This document shows, in pieces, positions 24,585 to 34,736 of a DNA stretch of 55,125 nucleotides (positions are counted from its first letter, which is position 1; each line of letters opens with the position of its first letter). Position numbers and translations under genes: made by a program. The notes under the pieces were generated by a model. It saw nothing but the letters and a program-made list of their open reading frames with translations, was not told the origin of the DNA and ran no database searches. Source of the stretch: Halanaerobiales bacterium (GTDB lineage: Bacteria; Bacillota; Halanaerobiia; Halanaerobiales; Halanaerobiaceae); assembly GCA_016278485.1 (NCBI GenBank), contig JADQBT010000021.1, forward strand, positions 1 to 55,125, written 5' to 3'.

Positions 24585-27080
24585 TTATCTTATAACAATA
24601 TTGACCAGTTTACCAGGGACAATTATTGTTTTTATTACTTCTTTACCAGCAAGATATTCCTGGACTCTCTCTCTGTCCATAGCTTTTTCTTCCATATCTG
24701 TTTTACTTATCTTGGCAGGTACATTTAATTTATCTCTTACTTTACCATTAATCTGAACAACTATTGTAATCTCATCTTTCTGCAAGGCTTTTTTATTATA
24801 TTCAGGCCAGCTTGCTCTGTGCACACTTCCCTCTTGACCAAGCTCCTCCCATAGTTCTTCTGTCATATAAGGTGCAAATGGCGCCAACATTAAAACAGTT
24901 TTTTCCATTACATCTTTTAATAATTGATAATTAGTATCTTTACTCTTTCTATCATTAAGATAACTATACACTTCATTAGTCAACTCCATAATTGCACTAA
25001 TTGCCGTGTTAAAATTAAGTCTTTCGCCAACATCTTCTGATACTTTTTTGATTGCTACATGTAAAGCACGGTGTAAACTTTTCTCCTCTTTACTAAAATT
25101 ATCAATCTGATAATCAGCATCAACTTTTTTTAATCCTGCAAGATTATCGCTCACAAGGCGCCAGACTCTATTTAGAAAACGGTCTGCTCCTTCAACCCCT
25201 TTTTCGCTCCATTCCAGATCTTTTTCCGGTGGTGAAGCAAATAATATAAAGAGTCGAGCAGTATCTGCCCCATATTCAGCTAAAATCTCTTCCGGATCAA
25301 CAACATTTCCTTTAGATTTTGACATTTTAGCACCATCTTTGAGCACCATACCTTGGGCTAACCAGTTAGTAAATGGTTCAACTGCATCAGTAAGTTCCAT
25401 ATCATGCACTACTTTGGTAAAAAATCTAGAATATAGCAAGTGTAAAATAGCATGTTCTATTCCACCAATATATTGATCAACTGGAAACCAATTTTTTGAC
25501 TCTTCTTTAGCAAATGGCTCTGCCTCATTATGAGGATCCAGATATCTCAAAAAATACCAGGATGAATCAACAAATGTATCCATTGTATCAGTCTCGCGTT
25601 TTGCAGCTCCCCCACAGGCAGGACAAGTTGTATTTACAAACTCCTCAACGGTTGTTAAAGGTGATTCACCAGTGGGACTAAATTCAACATCATGTGGCAA
25701 TTTTACTGGTAAATCTGCTTCAGGGATTGGTTGCACACCACAATCATCGCAATAAACAATAGGAATAGGTGTACCCCAATAACGCTGGCGAGAAATTAAC
25801 CAATCGCGCAGACGGTAATTTACTTCCAGATTACCAATACCTTTAGCTTCAAAATCTTTCCCCATCTTAGCAAATGCATCAGTGACGGAAAGTCCGTTAT
25901 ATTCTTCTGAGTTAATCAAATAACCATTACCTGTATATGCTTCATCCATATCTGCTGCTGTTAAAATCTCTTCTCTAGCTTCTGGCTGAATAACAACCTT
26001 AATTGGCAGATCATATTTTCTGGCAAAAGAAAAATCTCGTTCATCATGAGCTGGTACAGCCATAATAGCACCTGTTCCATAACTCATCAAAACATAATTA
26101 GCAATCATAATCGGAATTTCTTCTCCATTAACAGGATTAATTGCATAACCACCAGTAAATAATCCCATCTTATCCGATTCTGCAGAGGTTCTTTCCATTT
26201 CTTTTTGTCTTTTTACACGGGCAACAAATTCTTCAACTTTTGACTCCATTTCTGTTCCTTTAGTCAAATCTTTGACTAGTGGATGTTCAGGGGCAAGCAC
26301 CATGTAAGTTGCTCCATAAAGAGTATCAGGTCTTGTTGTAAATACCTCTAGTTCTTCATCAACACCCTTGACTGAAAATTTAATTCGCATACCCTCACTG
26401 CGGCCAATCCAGTTTTTCTGCATTATTTTAACTTTTTCGGGCCAGTTATCTAATAACTTGTGATCTTCCAAAAGTTGTTCTGCATAATCAGTTATCTTAA
26501 AAAACCATTGTTCCAAATCTCTTGACTCCACTTCAGTATCGCAACGTTCACAGGCATTATTAACAACCTGTTCATTTGCTAGTACTGTATCACAACTTGG
26601 GCACCAATTAACTGTAGACTCTTTTTTATATGCCATACCATTATTATACATCTGTACAAAAAACCATTGCGTCCAGCGATAATAATCTTCTTTTGCTGTA
26701 GTAACTTCTCTGTCCCAATCATAACTTAAGCCCATCGCCTTCAACTGTCTTCTCATATTATCAATATTCTTCCAGGTCCATTCCTGAGGATGAATATTTC
26801 CGTGTTTGATAGCAGCATTTTCAGCTGGCAGACCAAACGCATCCCAGCCCATTGGATGAAGGACATTATAGCCTTGCATACGTTTATAACGTGCTATCAC
26901 ATCTCCAATAGAATATACTCGCACATGACCCATATGCAGATTACCGGATGGATAGGGAAACATCTCCAATACATAATAATTCTCTTTATTTGGATCATCA
27001 CCAGTTTTATATAAATTTTCCTCATGCCAGCGAGTGGTCCATTTTTTCTCCACTTCATCAAAATTAAAATATTCCTGCAA
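24585..27080 (-). CDS. leuS: leucyl-tRNA synthetase
   Basis: 831 aa, class Ia synthetase. HIGH motif appears as [16 protein letters not shown] as [13 protein letters not shown]. An editing (CP1) domain lies at about residues 220-420, with [20 protein letters not shown] and [16 protein letters not shown]. Zinc-ribbon cysteine pairs occur at CPSC/CERC and CDDC/CPAC. The start codon is TTG (27080) with GGAG ten bases upstream; no in-frame ATG is better. It is preceded by a T-box leader that adjusts expression to the charging state of tRNA-Leu. Confidence 0.97.
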   Translation of the reverse strand: MQEYFNFDEVEKKWTTRWHEENLYKTGDDPNKENYYVLEMFPYPSGNLHMGHVRVYSIGDVIARYKRMQGYNVLHPMGWDAFGLPAENAAIKHGNIHPQEWTWKNIDNMRRQLKAMGLSYDWDREVTTAKEDYYRWTQWFFVQMYNNGMAYKKESTVNWCPSCDTVLANEQVVNNACERCDTEVESRDLEQWFFKITDYAEQLLEDHKLLDNWPEKVKIMQKNWIGRSEGMRIKFSVKGVDEELEVFTTRPDTLYGATYMVLAPEHPLVKDLTKGTEMESKVEEFVARVKRQKEMERTSAESDKMGLFTGGYAINPVNGEEIPIMIANYVLMSYGTGAIMAVPAHDERDFSFARKYDLPIKVVIQPEAREEILTAADMDEAYTGNGYLINSEEYNGLSVTDAFAKMGKDFEAKGIGNLEVNYRLRDWLISRQRYWGTPIPIVYCDDCGVQPIPEADLPVKLPHDVEFSPTGESPLTTVEEFVNTTCPACGGAAKRETDTMDTFVDSSWYFLRYLDPHNEAEPFAKEESKNWFPVDQYIGGIEHAILHLLYSRFFTKVVHDMELTDAVEPFTNWLAQGMVLKDGAKMSKSKGNVVDPEEILAEYGADTARLFILFASPPEKDLEWSEKGVEGADRFLNRVWRLVSDNLAGLKKVDADYQIDNFSKEEKSLHRALHVAIKKVSEDVGERLNFNTAISAIMELTNEVYSYLNDRKSKDTNYQLLKDVMEKTVLMLAPFAPYMTEELWEELGQEGSVHRASWPEYNKKALQKDEITIVVQINGKVRDKLNVPAKISKTDMEEKAMDRERVQEYLAGKEVIKTIIVPGKLVNIVIR

Positions 27081-27122
27081 AATATATCATCTCCTTTTAA
27101 TTATGTAAAATATAACAGAACT

Positions 27123-27350
27123 AAAAAAACCCGTCCCTAGAAAAAAAGGGACGAGTTTAAATACCCGTGGTACCACCCTGATTGGTAAAAAATTACCCAC
27201 TCATTGGAAAGTTAACGCCTTTTATACGTAGTCAACTAATTCATTTCATTGACTAGGCTCAGAAATGAGTTCAGTTCGTTCTTTATCGGTTCACAGCAAA
27301 CACCGACTCTCTTAAAAAGAAACTTAAACTTACTAATTTTCTTCATAGCC
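27123..27350 (-). ncRNA. T-box leader of leuS with terminator
   Basis: The conserved T-box GGGTGGTACCACGGG (27178-27164) is followed by a terminator with a 10-bp stem (27156-27147 and 27138-27129) and a T-run. Upstream lies a stem I region with the AGAGAGTCGG and GTGAACCGAT segments. The likely specifier is CTC (27269-27267) in GAACTCATT, a Leu codon. Uncharged tRNA-Leu would stabilise the antiterminator and switch leuS on. The 5' boundary is approximate. Confidence 0.92.
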
Positions 27351-27372
27351 TTTATATATATTATCATTTGTC

Positions 27373-27401
27373 ATTATAAATGTTAATATTTTAATTGTCA
27401 A
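27373..27401 (-). promoter_or_regulatory. consensus promoter of leuS leader
   Basis: TTGACA (27396-27401), 17 bases, TATAAT (27373-27378), both perfect, just upstream of the T-box. It starts 15 bases after the rsfS stop, so leuS has its own promoter. Confidence 0.88.
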
Positions 27402-27415
27402 GATTTTGCAAATGG

Positions 27416-27778
27416 TTATTCTTCAGCAAGTATTTTTTCTGCATCTGCCCAGAGACGTTCTAACTCATAATATTCTCTTTCCTGTCGGTGGAAGATATGG
27501 ACAATTACGTCCGCATAGTCCATTAAAATCCAACGACTATTATCCAAACCTGCAACTTTTTTAGGCTCATAACCTTGTTCACTTAACTCTTCGTCAATCC
27601 CTCTAGAAATAGCTTTTACCTGATTTTCAGAATTACCTGTACAGATTACAAAGTAATCAGCAATCACTGTTAAGCCTTTAACACTTAAAACCTCGATATC
27701 TTCTGCTTTTTTATCATCAGCTGCATTAGCTGCCAAGAGAGCTAGTTCTTTTATTTTCTCATCTGTCTTATCTGTCAT
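27416..27778 (-). CDS. rsfS: ribosomal silencing factor RsfS
   Basis: 120 aa, Iojap/RsfS family. Motifs are VLSVKGLTVIADYFVICTGN, SRWILMDYADVIVHIFH and REYYELERLWADA. It binds ribosomal protein L14 and keeps 30S and 50S subunits apart in starved cells. AGGAGT precedes the ATG. It is the last gene of the nadD-yqeK-LCP-rsfS set, a widely conserved Firmicute order. Confidence 0.95.
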   Translation of the reverse strand: MTDKTDEKIKELALLAANAADDKKAEDIEVLSVKGLTVIADYFVICTGNSENQVKAISRGIDEELSEQGYEPKKVAGLDNSRWILMDYADVIVHIFHRQEREYYELERLWADAEKILAEE

Positions 27779-27783
27779 AAAAA

Positions 27784-28944
27784 TTACTCCTCCTTATTTT
27801 CTTTATCTATATAATCCTGACCAATAATTATCTCTAGATCAGTTTTATCTGCTTCCTTATATTCAACTTTCCCACCAATTAACTCCTGTATACTATTTGC
27901 GACTTTTGCATCTTCTTTATTATAATAAGTGATAATAGTTTGCTGATAATTAAAATAAGCAGCATTCGCAACTTTATTAATTACAAATCCGTATTTTTCA
28001 AGATCTTCAGCTAGATGAGTAGCAACTCCACTAGCACCATTACCATTATATATATCTATCTGATATTCATTATTTTTTATATATTCTTTACTTCTAATTA
28101 AAGTTTCTACAATAATATTAATTTTTTTCGGGACAGGTACCCAATAACTTGCTCCATTTATATACTTAGGTTCTCCTGGTAGCATCACAGACTTAATCTT
28201 ACTAAAATCCACATTTTTAGCTAAAGATAAAAATGGGGTTATATCTTGTACAGGCACATTTGTATTTACAGATTCTCTAAACTCTTTGTATAATGCCGGT
28301 AATTTGGGAATTATACTGGGGGTGGTTACTTTCCTGATAACAGCCTGAATAAACTTCTGTTGTCTTTCAACCCGTCCAATATCACCTGTTACTCCTCGGT
28401 AGCGTACATAATGTAATGCTTCTTTACCATTAAGCACTCTTTCTCCTGCAGGCAAATCAATATATAAGCCACCAGCCTTATCAATATAATGTAATCTTTC
28501 TTTTATATTAATTTTAACGCCACCAAGCAGATTAATTACTCTTTCAAACCCACTAAAATCTGTTTCTACATAATAATCAATTGGCACATCGAGAAAGTTT
28601 TCTAATGTTTCAACAGTTAGTTCTATTCCTCCAAAAGCATGTGATGCATTTATTCTATTAATTCCTTCCCCCGGAATATGCAATCTTGTATCACGAGGTA
28701 TGAACAATAAACCGACCTCATTTGTTTTGATATCAATACTGGACAAAATAATAGTATCAGCTCTCGGCGGCCCATTTACAGTCGAATCATAACCGGCAAT
28801 TAATATATTTACTTTGGAACTTGCAAAAGGATTATTTCTAAGTTTACTAAAACTATCGTTGAAAAAGAATGCTAAAATAATACCAGCACCCAGAAAAAAT
28901 ATTATTAAAAAAGTTAGTTTTGGATTTTTAAAACGCTTCAACAT
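27784..28944 (-). CDS. LytR-CpsA-Psr (LCP) family cell-wall polymer transferase
   Basis: 386 aa from ATG 28944 (MLKRFKNPK), with GGAGG upstream. One N-terminal membrane anchor (LTFLIIFFLGAGIILAFFF) holds an outer-face LCP domain with FIPRDTRLHIPG, RINASHAFGG and HYVRYRGVTGDIGRVERQQK, including the conserved Asp and Arg residues that bind pyrophosphate of lipid-linked glycans. A C-terminal LytR_C domain (about 300-370) follows. LCP enzymes join secondary polymers to peptidoglycan. It overlaps yqeK by 7 bases. Confidence 0.92.
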   Translation of the reverse strand: MLKRFKNPKLTFLIIFFLGAGIILAFFFNDSFSKLRNNPFASSKVNILIAGYDSTVNGPPRADTIILSSIDIKTNEVGLLFIPRDTRLHIPGEGINRINASHAFGGIELTVETLENFLDVPIDYYVETDFSGFERVINLLGGVKINIKERLHYIDKAGGLYIDLPAGERVLNGKEALHYVRYRGVTGDIGRVERQQKFIQAVIRKVTTPSIIPKLPALYKEFRESVNTNVPVQDITPFLSLAKNVDFSKIKSVMLPGEPKYINGASYWVPVPKKINIIVETLIRSKEYIKNNEYQIDIYNGNGASGVATHLAEDLEKYGFVINKVANAAYFNYQQTIITYYNKEDAKVANSIQELIGGKVEYKEADKTDLEIIIGQDYIDKENKEE

Positions 28945-29531
28945 CCAGCAATTTCCTCCTGACATATCAATAATTTATTTCTAAGTTCAATTGTTGTTGG
29001 ATGAATTAATTTGTTTGCTTGCAGGTGATAATATACCATTTCATTACAAATCATAATTAATCCTTTAGTTAGATCTGATGGCAAGATTTCCCTCACCTTT
29101 TCAAGCCGGGAAAATTTACGCCCTGGTTCAATAAAATCTGCTGCAAAAATAATCTTTGCCAAATCTCCCATTTCTGGATGACCAGTAGTATGATATCTAA
29201 CTGCTTCTAAAATATCGGGATCATTAATCTCCCATTTTTCCTGAATAAAACCAACTGCTGCTGGGGCATGAATAATAGCAGGTATTTTCTTTTGACAATC
29301 ATCAAGTTCAATGCCTGCCAGTTTCACATATGCAATTTGTTTTATCAGAGGCATTTCTTTGCTTATATCATGCAACAAAGCAGCTAATCTAGCCTTATTT
29401 TGGTCAATATTATTTGCCAGAGCCAATTTTTCAGCTGTATTAGCAACTTCTAAAGTATGCTTATATCTATATTCACTTAAATTTTCCTCTAAATGTCTAA
29501 TAATTTGATCTATAAATGCTTCTTTATACAT
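28938..29531 (-). CDS. yqeK: YqeK-type HD-domain phosphohydrolase
   Basis: 197 aa. The HD metal site is seen as YKHTLEVANTAEKLA, ALLHDISKEM, IIHAPAAVGF and YHTTGHPEM. The family hydrolyses symmetrical Ap4A to ADP (bis(5'-nucleosyl)-tetraphosphatase). It is placed directly after nadD, as in Bacillus. The ATG has AGAGGT upstream. Confidence 0.92.
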   Translation of the reverse strand: MYKEAFIDQIIRHLEENLSEYRYKHTLEVANTAEKLALANNIDQNKARLAALLHDISKEMPLIKQIAYVKLAGIELDDCQKKIPAIIHAPAAVGFIQEKWEINDPDILEAVRYHTTGHPEMGDLAKIIFAADFIEPGRKFSRLEKVREILPSDLTKGLIMICNEMVYYHLQANKLIHPTTIELRNKLLICQEEIAGC

Positions 29532-29541
29532 AAGATAACCT

Positions 29542-30150
29542 CTATTTATATAATTCCCAGTTATGTATTAAATCAATCACCGGTTCTGGAGTTAAGTACC
29601 TGATAGAAAGTCCTGCCTTAACTTGTTTTCTGATAATAGATGATGATATTTCTACAAATGGTGCCTTTAGTGGGTAAAGATGATCTTGATAATTAGAAAA
29701 TCTAGCCTCATTTAATAAGCTATCAAGATTATAGCCAGGACGATTGCTGACAATCCATTCAGCCTGTCCAAGTAACAATTCCGGTTGATGCCAAGTGAAT
29801 ATATCAGAAAGTGAATCTGCTCCAATTATTAAAAACACTTTTTCAGCATGCAATTGTGGTAAATAATCTGTAATTGTCTCACTAGTATAAGATGCCCGTG
29901 ATCTCTTTAACTCCCAATCTGAAATTTCGAAGTATTGATTATTAGATATAGCCACTTCAAGCATAGCTAGTCTTTTGTCACTTTCTGTTATACTTTTTTC
30001 CATCTTGTGTGGCGGAATTGCTGCAGGCATGAATAAAATTTTATCCAATAAAAAATGATTTCTTGCCTGTTCAGCAATTAAAAGATGACCAAAATGAACC
30101 GGATCAAATGTACCACCAAGTATTGCTAATCTTCTATTTGAATTTTCCAT
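29542..30150 (-). CDS. nadD: nicotinate-nucleotide adenylyltransferase
   Basis: 202 aa from ATG 30150 (MENSNRRLAILGG), chosen for AAAGGAG six bases upstream; the open frame is 20 codons longer but has no site. Nucleotidyltransferase motifs are GGTFDPVHFGHLLIAE and the C-terminal ISSSIIRKQ, with FMPAAIPPHK near the substrate pocket. It makes nicotinate adenine dinucleotide in NAD synthesis. Followed by yqeK after 10 bases. Confidence 0.95.
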   Translation of the reverse strand: MENSNRRLAILGGTFDPVHFGHLLIAEQARNHFLLDKILFMPAAIPPHKMEKSITESDKRLAMLEVAISNNQYFEISDWELKRSRASYTSETITDYLPQLHAEKVFLIIGADSLSDIFTWHQPELLLGQAEWIVSNRPGYNLDSLLNEARFSNYQDHLYPLKAPFVEISSSIIRKQVKAGLSIRYLTPEPVIDLIHNWELYK

Positions 30151-30222
30151 TATTAGCTCCTTTAATATTAGATACATTCTTATTATAATTGATAAGTTAT
30201 CCTCTTGCAAGTAATGGTCTGC

Positions 30223-30591
30223 TTAACCAAGAAAATCTTCACATTTATAGCGTCTAAAATCAAGTTGATCATATTTATTTTTATCAATAAATTCTTTTTG
30301 CTTATTTAATTTTTTTCTGGCTCCATTAAGAACAACCATCATATCTTTTACTTCATCTGTCTCTTCCTTAATAATATCTATTAAAATGCGCTTATCTTCT
30401 TTTTGCGTAACCGCTAAATCTTCAACTTTATCTGTTAATAATTTTAAACTAAAGGAGATATCTTCTGTTCTTTCATTAATATGCCAAAGTAACCATCCAT
30501 AATAACCAAATACAACAACTAATAAACCTAAAAATAACGAACCGCTATTTCCCATTAATAGTTTAATTATATATTCATAAAGAAACATCAT
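30223..30591 (-). CDS. small membrane-anchored coiled-coil protein, unknown
   Basis: 122 aa. One N-terminal membrane helix (SLFLGLLVVVFGYYGWLLW) is followed by a charged helical region, about residues 40-105, with coiled-coil character (ISFSLKLLTDKVEDLAVTQKEDKR in part). No enzyme motif is seen. The start has GGAGGAATAA before two successive ATG codons. It precedes nadD by 72 bases where many relatives carry obgE. I do not recognise a named family. Confidence 0.7.
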   Translation of the reverse strand: MMFLYEYIIKLLMGNSGSLFLGLLVVVFGYYGWLLWHINERTEDISFSLKLLTDKVEDLAVTQKEDKRILIDIIKEETDEVKDMMVVLNGARKKLNKQKEFIDKNKYDQLDFRRYKCEDFLG

Positions 30592-30698
30592 TTATTCCTC
30601 CTTTTGTCTATCATATTAAGGGATCATAATTACTGTGCACCCTAAGGAGGACTTAATTGTTTTTTAGCGAAAGTTTAATAAAAAGGGAGGTTTTTAAG

Positions 30699-31205
30699 AT
30701 GTTATATAAATTTGCAAATAAAAAGCCAACTGTGGCTGATAATGTTTTTATAGCAGATGGGAGCCGTGTTATCGGTGATGTTAAAATCGAGGAATCATCA
30801 AGTGTCTGGTATAATGCAGTTATTAGAGGTGATGAAAATCAGATACTGATTGGTAAATATTCAAATGTACAAGATAACTCCACTTTTCATGTTGATCATA
30901 AACATGATCTTAAAATTGGAGATTATGTAACAATTGGCCATAATGCCGTTATCCACGGCTGTGAGGTTAAAAATAATTGTATTATCGGCATGGGCGCTGT
31001 CTTATTAAATGGTTGTACAATTGGAGAAAACTGTATAATAGGAGCTGGGGCATTAGTTCCTGAAAATAAAGATATTCCTGCTGGTAGCTTGGTAGTTGGT
31101 ATGCCAGGTAAAGTAATTCGCAACCTAAATGAAAAAGAAGTTATCTCTTTAAAAGAGCATGCTCTTTCCTATCATAAATTAGCACTTAATCATCTTGATA
31201 ATTAG
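30699..31205 (+). CDS. gamma-class carbonic anhydrase family protein
   Basis: 168 aa from ATG 30699 (MLYKFANKKPTV) with GGGAGG upstream. A left-handed beta-helix of hexapeptide repeats is visible. Zinc-ligand histidines appear in STFHVDHKHDLKIGDYVTIG followed by HNAVIHGC, the YrdA/PaaY/Cam pattern. Activity may be carbonic anhydrase or an unknown metal-dependent role. An upstream in-frame TTG at 30657 has its own AAGGAGG and would add 14 residues; family alignment favours 30699. Same direction as the next gene, 48 bases apart. Confidence 0.9.
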   Translation: MLYKFANKKPTVADNVFIADGSRVIGDVKIEESSSVWYNAVIRGDENQILIGKYSNVQDNSTFHVDHKHDLKIGDYVTIGHNAVIHGCEVKNNCIIGMGAVLLNGCTIGENCIIGAGALVPENKDIPAGSLVVGMPGKVIRNLNEKEVISLKEHALSYHKLALNHLDN

Positions 31206-31253
31206 GCAAACAAATCGGGAAAGTCTGACTAACTAAATAATAGGAGGTTTATT

Positions 31254-32273
31254 ATGTCAACTCCAAAATTATTTTCACCTTATCATATTCAAGACCTTAC
31301 GTTAAAAAATAGGATTGTCATGTCACCCATGTGTATGTATTCCAGTAATGAGCAAGGCCTGGTTAAGGATTGGCACCTGCTTCATTACTCTACTAGAGCT
31401 GTCGGGCAAGTGGGACTAATTATGCTAGAAGCAACTGCTGTTAACCCCCAGGGAAGAATTACAAACCGAGATCTTGGTATCTGGAATGATGAACAAATTA
31501 ATGGATTAACCAAACTTGTTAACCATGTACATCAGCATGGAGCAAAAATAGGAATTCAATTAGCTCATGCTGGAAGAAAAGCAGAACTTGCTGGAGAAAT
31601 TATTGCACCTTCCGCTATTCGCTATAATCAAGATTATAAAGTACCAGAGAAAATGAGTCTTGATCTAATAAAAAAAACTATTAAAGATTTTCAAGAAGGA
31701 GCAATCAGAGCTAAAAAAGCTGGCTTTGATGTTATTGAAATACACGCAGCCCATGGTTATTTGGTAAATCAATTCCTTACTCCTTTACTTAATAAAAGAG
31801 AAGATTCATATGGTGGTAGTGCAGAAAAAAGATATCAATTTTTAAAACAAATAATTGACAGTGTCAGAGATGTATGGAAAGGGCCACTCTTAGTCAGAAT
31901 TTCAGCAAATGACTATCACTCTGATGGTAATCAACCAAAAGACTTTATTAATTATGCAAAATTAATGCACGAACAAGGTGTTAATTTAATAGATTGTAGC
32001 TCAGGTGGAGTAGTCCCGGCAAAAATTGATGCTTATCCAGGTTATCAAGTAAATTATGCTGAATTAATCAAAAAAAATACAAATATAGCTACTGGAGCTG
32101 TTGGCTTAATTACTACTGCCAAACATGCGGAAGCAATTTTAAAAAACAAAAGAGCAAATTTAGTATTTCTAGGCAGAGAGTTATTGAGAAACCCCTATTG
32201 GCCAAGAACTGCAGCCCAAGAATTGGGCTATGAAATTAATTCTCCAACTCAATATGAAAGAGCTTGGCATTAA
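31254..32273 (+). CDS. NADH:flavin oxidoreductase, old yellow enzyme family (YqjM-like)
   Basis: 339 aa FMN TIM barrel. YqjM-type markers are MSPMCMYSS (the redox-tuning cysteine), [11 protein letters not shown] with the substrate-binding His, and [20 protein letters not shown] followed by REDSYGGS. No C-terminal Fe-S/FAD domain exists, so it is the short ene-reductase class that reduces activated C=C bonds. AGGAGGTTTATT precedes the ATG. It ends at a strong terminator. Confidence 0.94.
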   Translation: MSTPKLFSPYHIQDLTLKNRIVMSPMCMYSSNEQGLVKDWHLLHYSTRAVGQVGLIMLEATAVNPQGRITNRDLGIWNDEQINGLTKLVNHVHQHGAKIGIQLAHAGRKAELAGEIIAPSAIRYNQDYKVPEKMSLDLIKKTIKDFQEGAIRAKKAGFDVIEIHAAHGYLVNQFLTPLLNKREDSYGGSAEKRYQFLKQIIDSVRDVWKGPLLVRISANDYHSDGNQPKDFINYAKLMHEQGVNLIDCSSGGVVPAKIDAYPGYQVNYAELIKKNTNIATGAVGLITTAKHAEAILKNKRANLVFLGRELLRNPYWPRTAAQELGYEINSPTQYERAWH

Positions 32274-32329
32274 ACTTTTTTTTAAATTTAATCACAAATT
32301 TTTTTCTCGCGTTTCCAATCATAACTGAA

Positions 32330-32358
32330 AGGTCTACCATTTTGGTGGACCTTTTTTT
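32330..32358 (+). terminator. terminator after old yellow enzyme gene
   Basis: 10-bp stem AGGTCTACCA (32330-32339) and TGGTGGACCT (32343-32352) with a 3-base loop, running into a T-run to 32358. Confidence 0.9.
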
Positions 32359-32470
32359 GCATTCTCATTCCTAAAAAAAGTATTATTATGTTCATAAATC
32401 ACAGTATAAAAAATATAGATATGATATTTTTATTAACAAATGTTCAAAATGAAGTAATAGGAGTGATGAA

Positions 32471-33697
32471 ATGTCTTCAAAATCTACGAAAACATATGCC
32501 ATTTTTATTTGGCATAGTTTTTTTCTTACCTTAACTATGTCAATGATTGATTTCAACACAGTATTTCCAGCACTAATATCTGAATTGGTCGATTCAACCA
32601 TTCTTTTTGGTTTACTTTATTCAATTATGCTTGGTGTCCCCTTAATATTTAATATCATTTTTAGTCACTTCATGAATTCTTTTCAGTATAGAAAAAAGTT
32701 TTTACTATATGGTTTATATATAAGAGCCTTCTCTTTTTTAGGAATGGCAATTTTTACGTATTACTATGCTAAAGAACAACCCTTGCTTGTAATAGGTAGT
32801 TTTTTCATTTGGGTTTTTATCTTCTCGTTAAGCGGTGGCTTTGCTGGAATTTCTTATAGTGAAATCATTGGTAAATTAATTAAAAAAGGTAAAAGAGGAA
32901 AACTTTTTGCTAGTAAACAGTTTGCAGCAAGTATTGCAGCACTGTTAGGTGGGATAATAGTAAAACATATCTTTGCACCAGGTAAATTTTCATTTCCTAA
33001 TAATTATGCGATAATATTATTCATTGGTTTTTTAGGTCTAATAATTGCAGGCATCGCATTTTGGTTTATTAATGAACCACCTTCTGTCATCAATAAAAAT
33101 AACAAGATCACTTTAAAGGATCACTTCAAAAAAGTACCAGAAATATTTAAAAAAGATAAAAGATTTTCTCAGTTCATTGTAGTAGAAAATTTAGCCAGTT
33201 TCAGTAGAATGATTTTACCTTTTTATATTGTCTATGCTCAACAAAATTTCAATATTGATAATAGCTATGTAGGTAAATATTTATTATATCAAATTTATGG
33301 AACTATTTTATCAAATATAATCTGGGGTTTAATTTCCAACAAACTAGGCTCTAAAATAGTGGTAAGGATATGTATTCTTGCTGGTGGTTTATTGCCAATA
33401 CTGGCTCTTTTAATCTCACCACTTGGTCCAGATTATTATGTAATAATTTTCTTTATAATTGGATTTTTAATCAGTGGTCGCAAAGTTGGCTTTGAACCCT
33501 ATCTTTTAGATATTTCGCCTGAAAATAAACGTACTGATTACTTAGGAGTGAGAGGTTCATTTAACATTTTGGTTGTTTTATTACCTTTTCTTGGTGGAAT
33601 ATTTATAGATTTTCTAGGTTTCACCTTAACTTTTTCTATAGTTTCCATCTTTATGACTACTGCCTTTATAATACTAGGACGCCAACCGAAGAATTAG
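32471..33697 (+). CDS. MFS transporter, substrate unknown
   Basis: 408 aa with about twelve hydrophobic segments and a cytoplasmic mid-loop (NKNNKITLKDHFKKVPEIFK) at the centre, as in the major facilitator superfamily. It starts MSSKSTKTYAIFIWHSFFLT after AGGAGTGATGAA. No sugar, drug or peptide signature is clear to me. It stands alone between a terminator and the convergent GDPD gene, whose stop is nine bases beyond its own. Confidence 0.82.
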   Translation: MSSKSTKTYAIFIWHSFFLTLTMSMIDFNTVFPALISELVDSTILFGLLYSIMLGVPLIFNIIFSHFMNSFQYRKKFLLYGLYIRAFSFLGMAIFTYYYAKEQPLLVIGSFFIWVFIFSLSGGFAGISYSEIIGKLIKKGKRGKLFASKQFAASIAALLGGIIVKHIFAPGKFSFPNNYAIILFIGFLGLIIAGIAFWFINEPPSVINKNNKITLKDHFKKVPEIFKKDKRFSQFIVVENLASFSRMILPFYIVYAQQNFNIDNSYVGKYLLYQIYGTILSNIIWGLISNKLGSKIVVRICILAGGLLPILALLISPLGPDYYVIIFFIIGFLISGRKVGFEPYLLDISPENKRTDYLGVRGSFNILVVLLPFLGGIFIDFLGFTLTFSIVSIFMTTAFIILGRQPKN

Positions 33698-33706
33698 CAT
33701 CTAAAA

Positions 33707-34663
33707 CTAATTAACTATCATCTCCTTTAACTTATTCAGATAGTTAATTATCATTTCGGGATGGTCAGTAATATATCCATCTGCTTTAAAATGAGATAGA
33801 AATTTAAGCTGCCAGGCTTTGTTAATTACATAAGAGTAAACAAATAAATTTCTTTTATGTGCTGCAGTAATATGCCAAGGCCAACTTACAAAACCTTTTG
33901 CACCAATACCATTGACCCGTCCTTCAGCTAAATCAAGCCATTTGCTCCACTTCCTTTTACCAATCATATTATCATTAACCAATAAGAGGCGAGGAACTTC
34001 TGGGGCTATATTTTTTAAACAATCTAAACTATTAATATTAAATGACATGAAAAGAAGTGATTTCTTATTTTCTTGCTGATTATTTAACCATCCTTTTCTT
34101 TCTAAAAGTTCGATTGCTTCTTTCTCTAGCCCAGGGTAAAGATGAGGGTATTTAAATTCTAGACATAATCCTGTCTTATTTTTTCCTTGCTTTAAAATAC
34201 CCAAGAGCTCACTTAAACTGATTATTTGAAGACCTTGATAGCTCTCTTTTGCCTGTTTAGGATATTTCTTATTATACCAACTACCAAAATCTAGCTTTTT
34301 AAGCTCTTGATAAGTGAAATTATTCAATTTGTAGTTTTCTCTTTCAGGAAAAACTTGCTTAACATCAGAGAGCCTTTCTAACTTAAGGTCATGGAATATA
34401 ACCAATTTACCATCTTTGCTACGTTGTAGGTCAACTTCAACATAATCAACCCCATTCCTGCTAGCTATTTTGAATGCCGGAATAGTAGATTCCGGTGCCT
34501 TAAGTGAAGCTCCTCGATGAGCAATCACTGCTGGATATGGAATATTATACTTATGCAATATTTTTTCACCTGCATTAGAAGGATTAATAAAATAATAAAT
34601 AGCATAGGAAAATAGAAATAATAATACTAGCAAAAAAAGACCACTGAACAAATATAAATTCAT
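33707..34663 (-). CDS. membrane-anchored glycerophosphodiester phosphodiesterase
   Basis: 318 aa from ATG 34663 (MNLYLFSGLFLLV), with GAGGAG eleven bases upstream. A single N-terminal helix anchors a GDPD TIM barrel. Catalytic motifs are VIAHRGASLKAPESTIPAF, YVEVDLQRSKDGKLVIFHD, GLCLEFKYP and the C-terminal ADGYITDHPEM. It frees glycerol 3-phosphate from deacylated lipids or teichoic-acid-type polymers outside the membrane. It follows the LTA-synthase-like gene, so both may deal with glycerophosphate. Confidence 0.93.
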   Translation of the reverse strand: MNLYLFSGLFLLVLLFLFSYAIYYFINPSNAGEKILHKYNIPYPAVIAHRGASLKAPESTIPAFKIASRNGVDYVEVDLQRSKDGKLVIFHDLKLERLSDVKQVFPERENYKLNNFTYQELKKLDFGSWYNKKYPKQAKESYQGLQIISLSELLGILKQGKNKTGLCLEFKYPHLYPGLEKEAIELLERKGWLNNQQENKKSLLFMSFNINSLDCLKNIAPEVPRLLLVNDNMIGKRKWSKWLDLAEGRVNGIGAKGFVSWPWHITAAHKRNLFVYSYVINKAWQLKFLSHFKADGYITDHPEMIINYLNKLKEMIVN

Positions 34664-34736
34664 CTTAATTGACACTCCTCGGGTCAAGCCCACGACGTTT
34701 GCGAGCGGAGATTTTAACCTATCATCTCAACAAAAA

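Noticed and set aside
34694-34736. Higher-GC short stretch between GDPD and sulfatase genes as a mobile-element scar
   Set aside because: It is only about 40 bases, has no repeats at its edges and matches no element I recognise.
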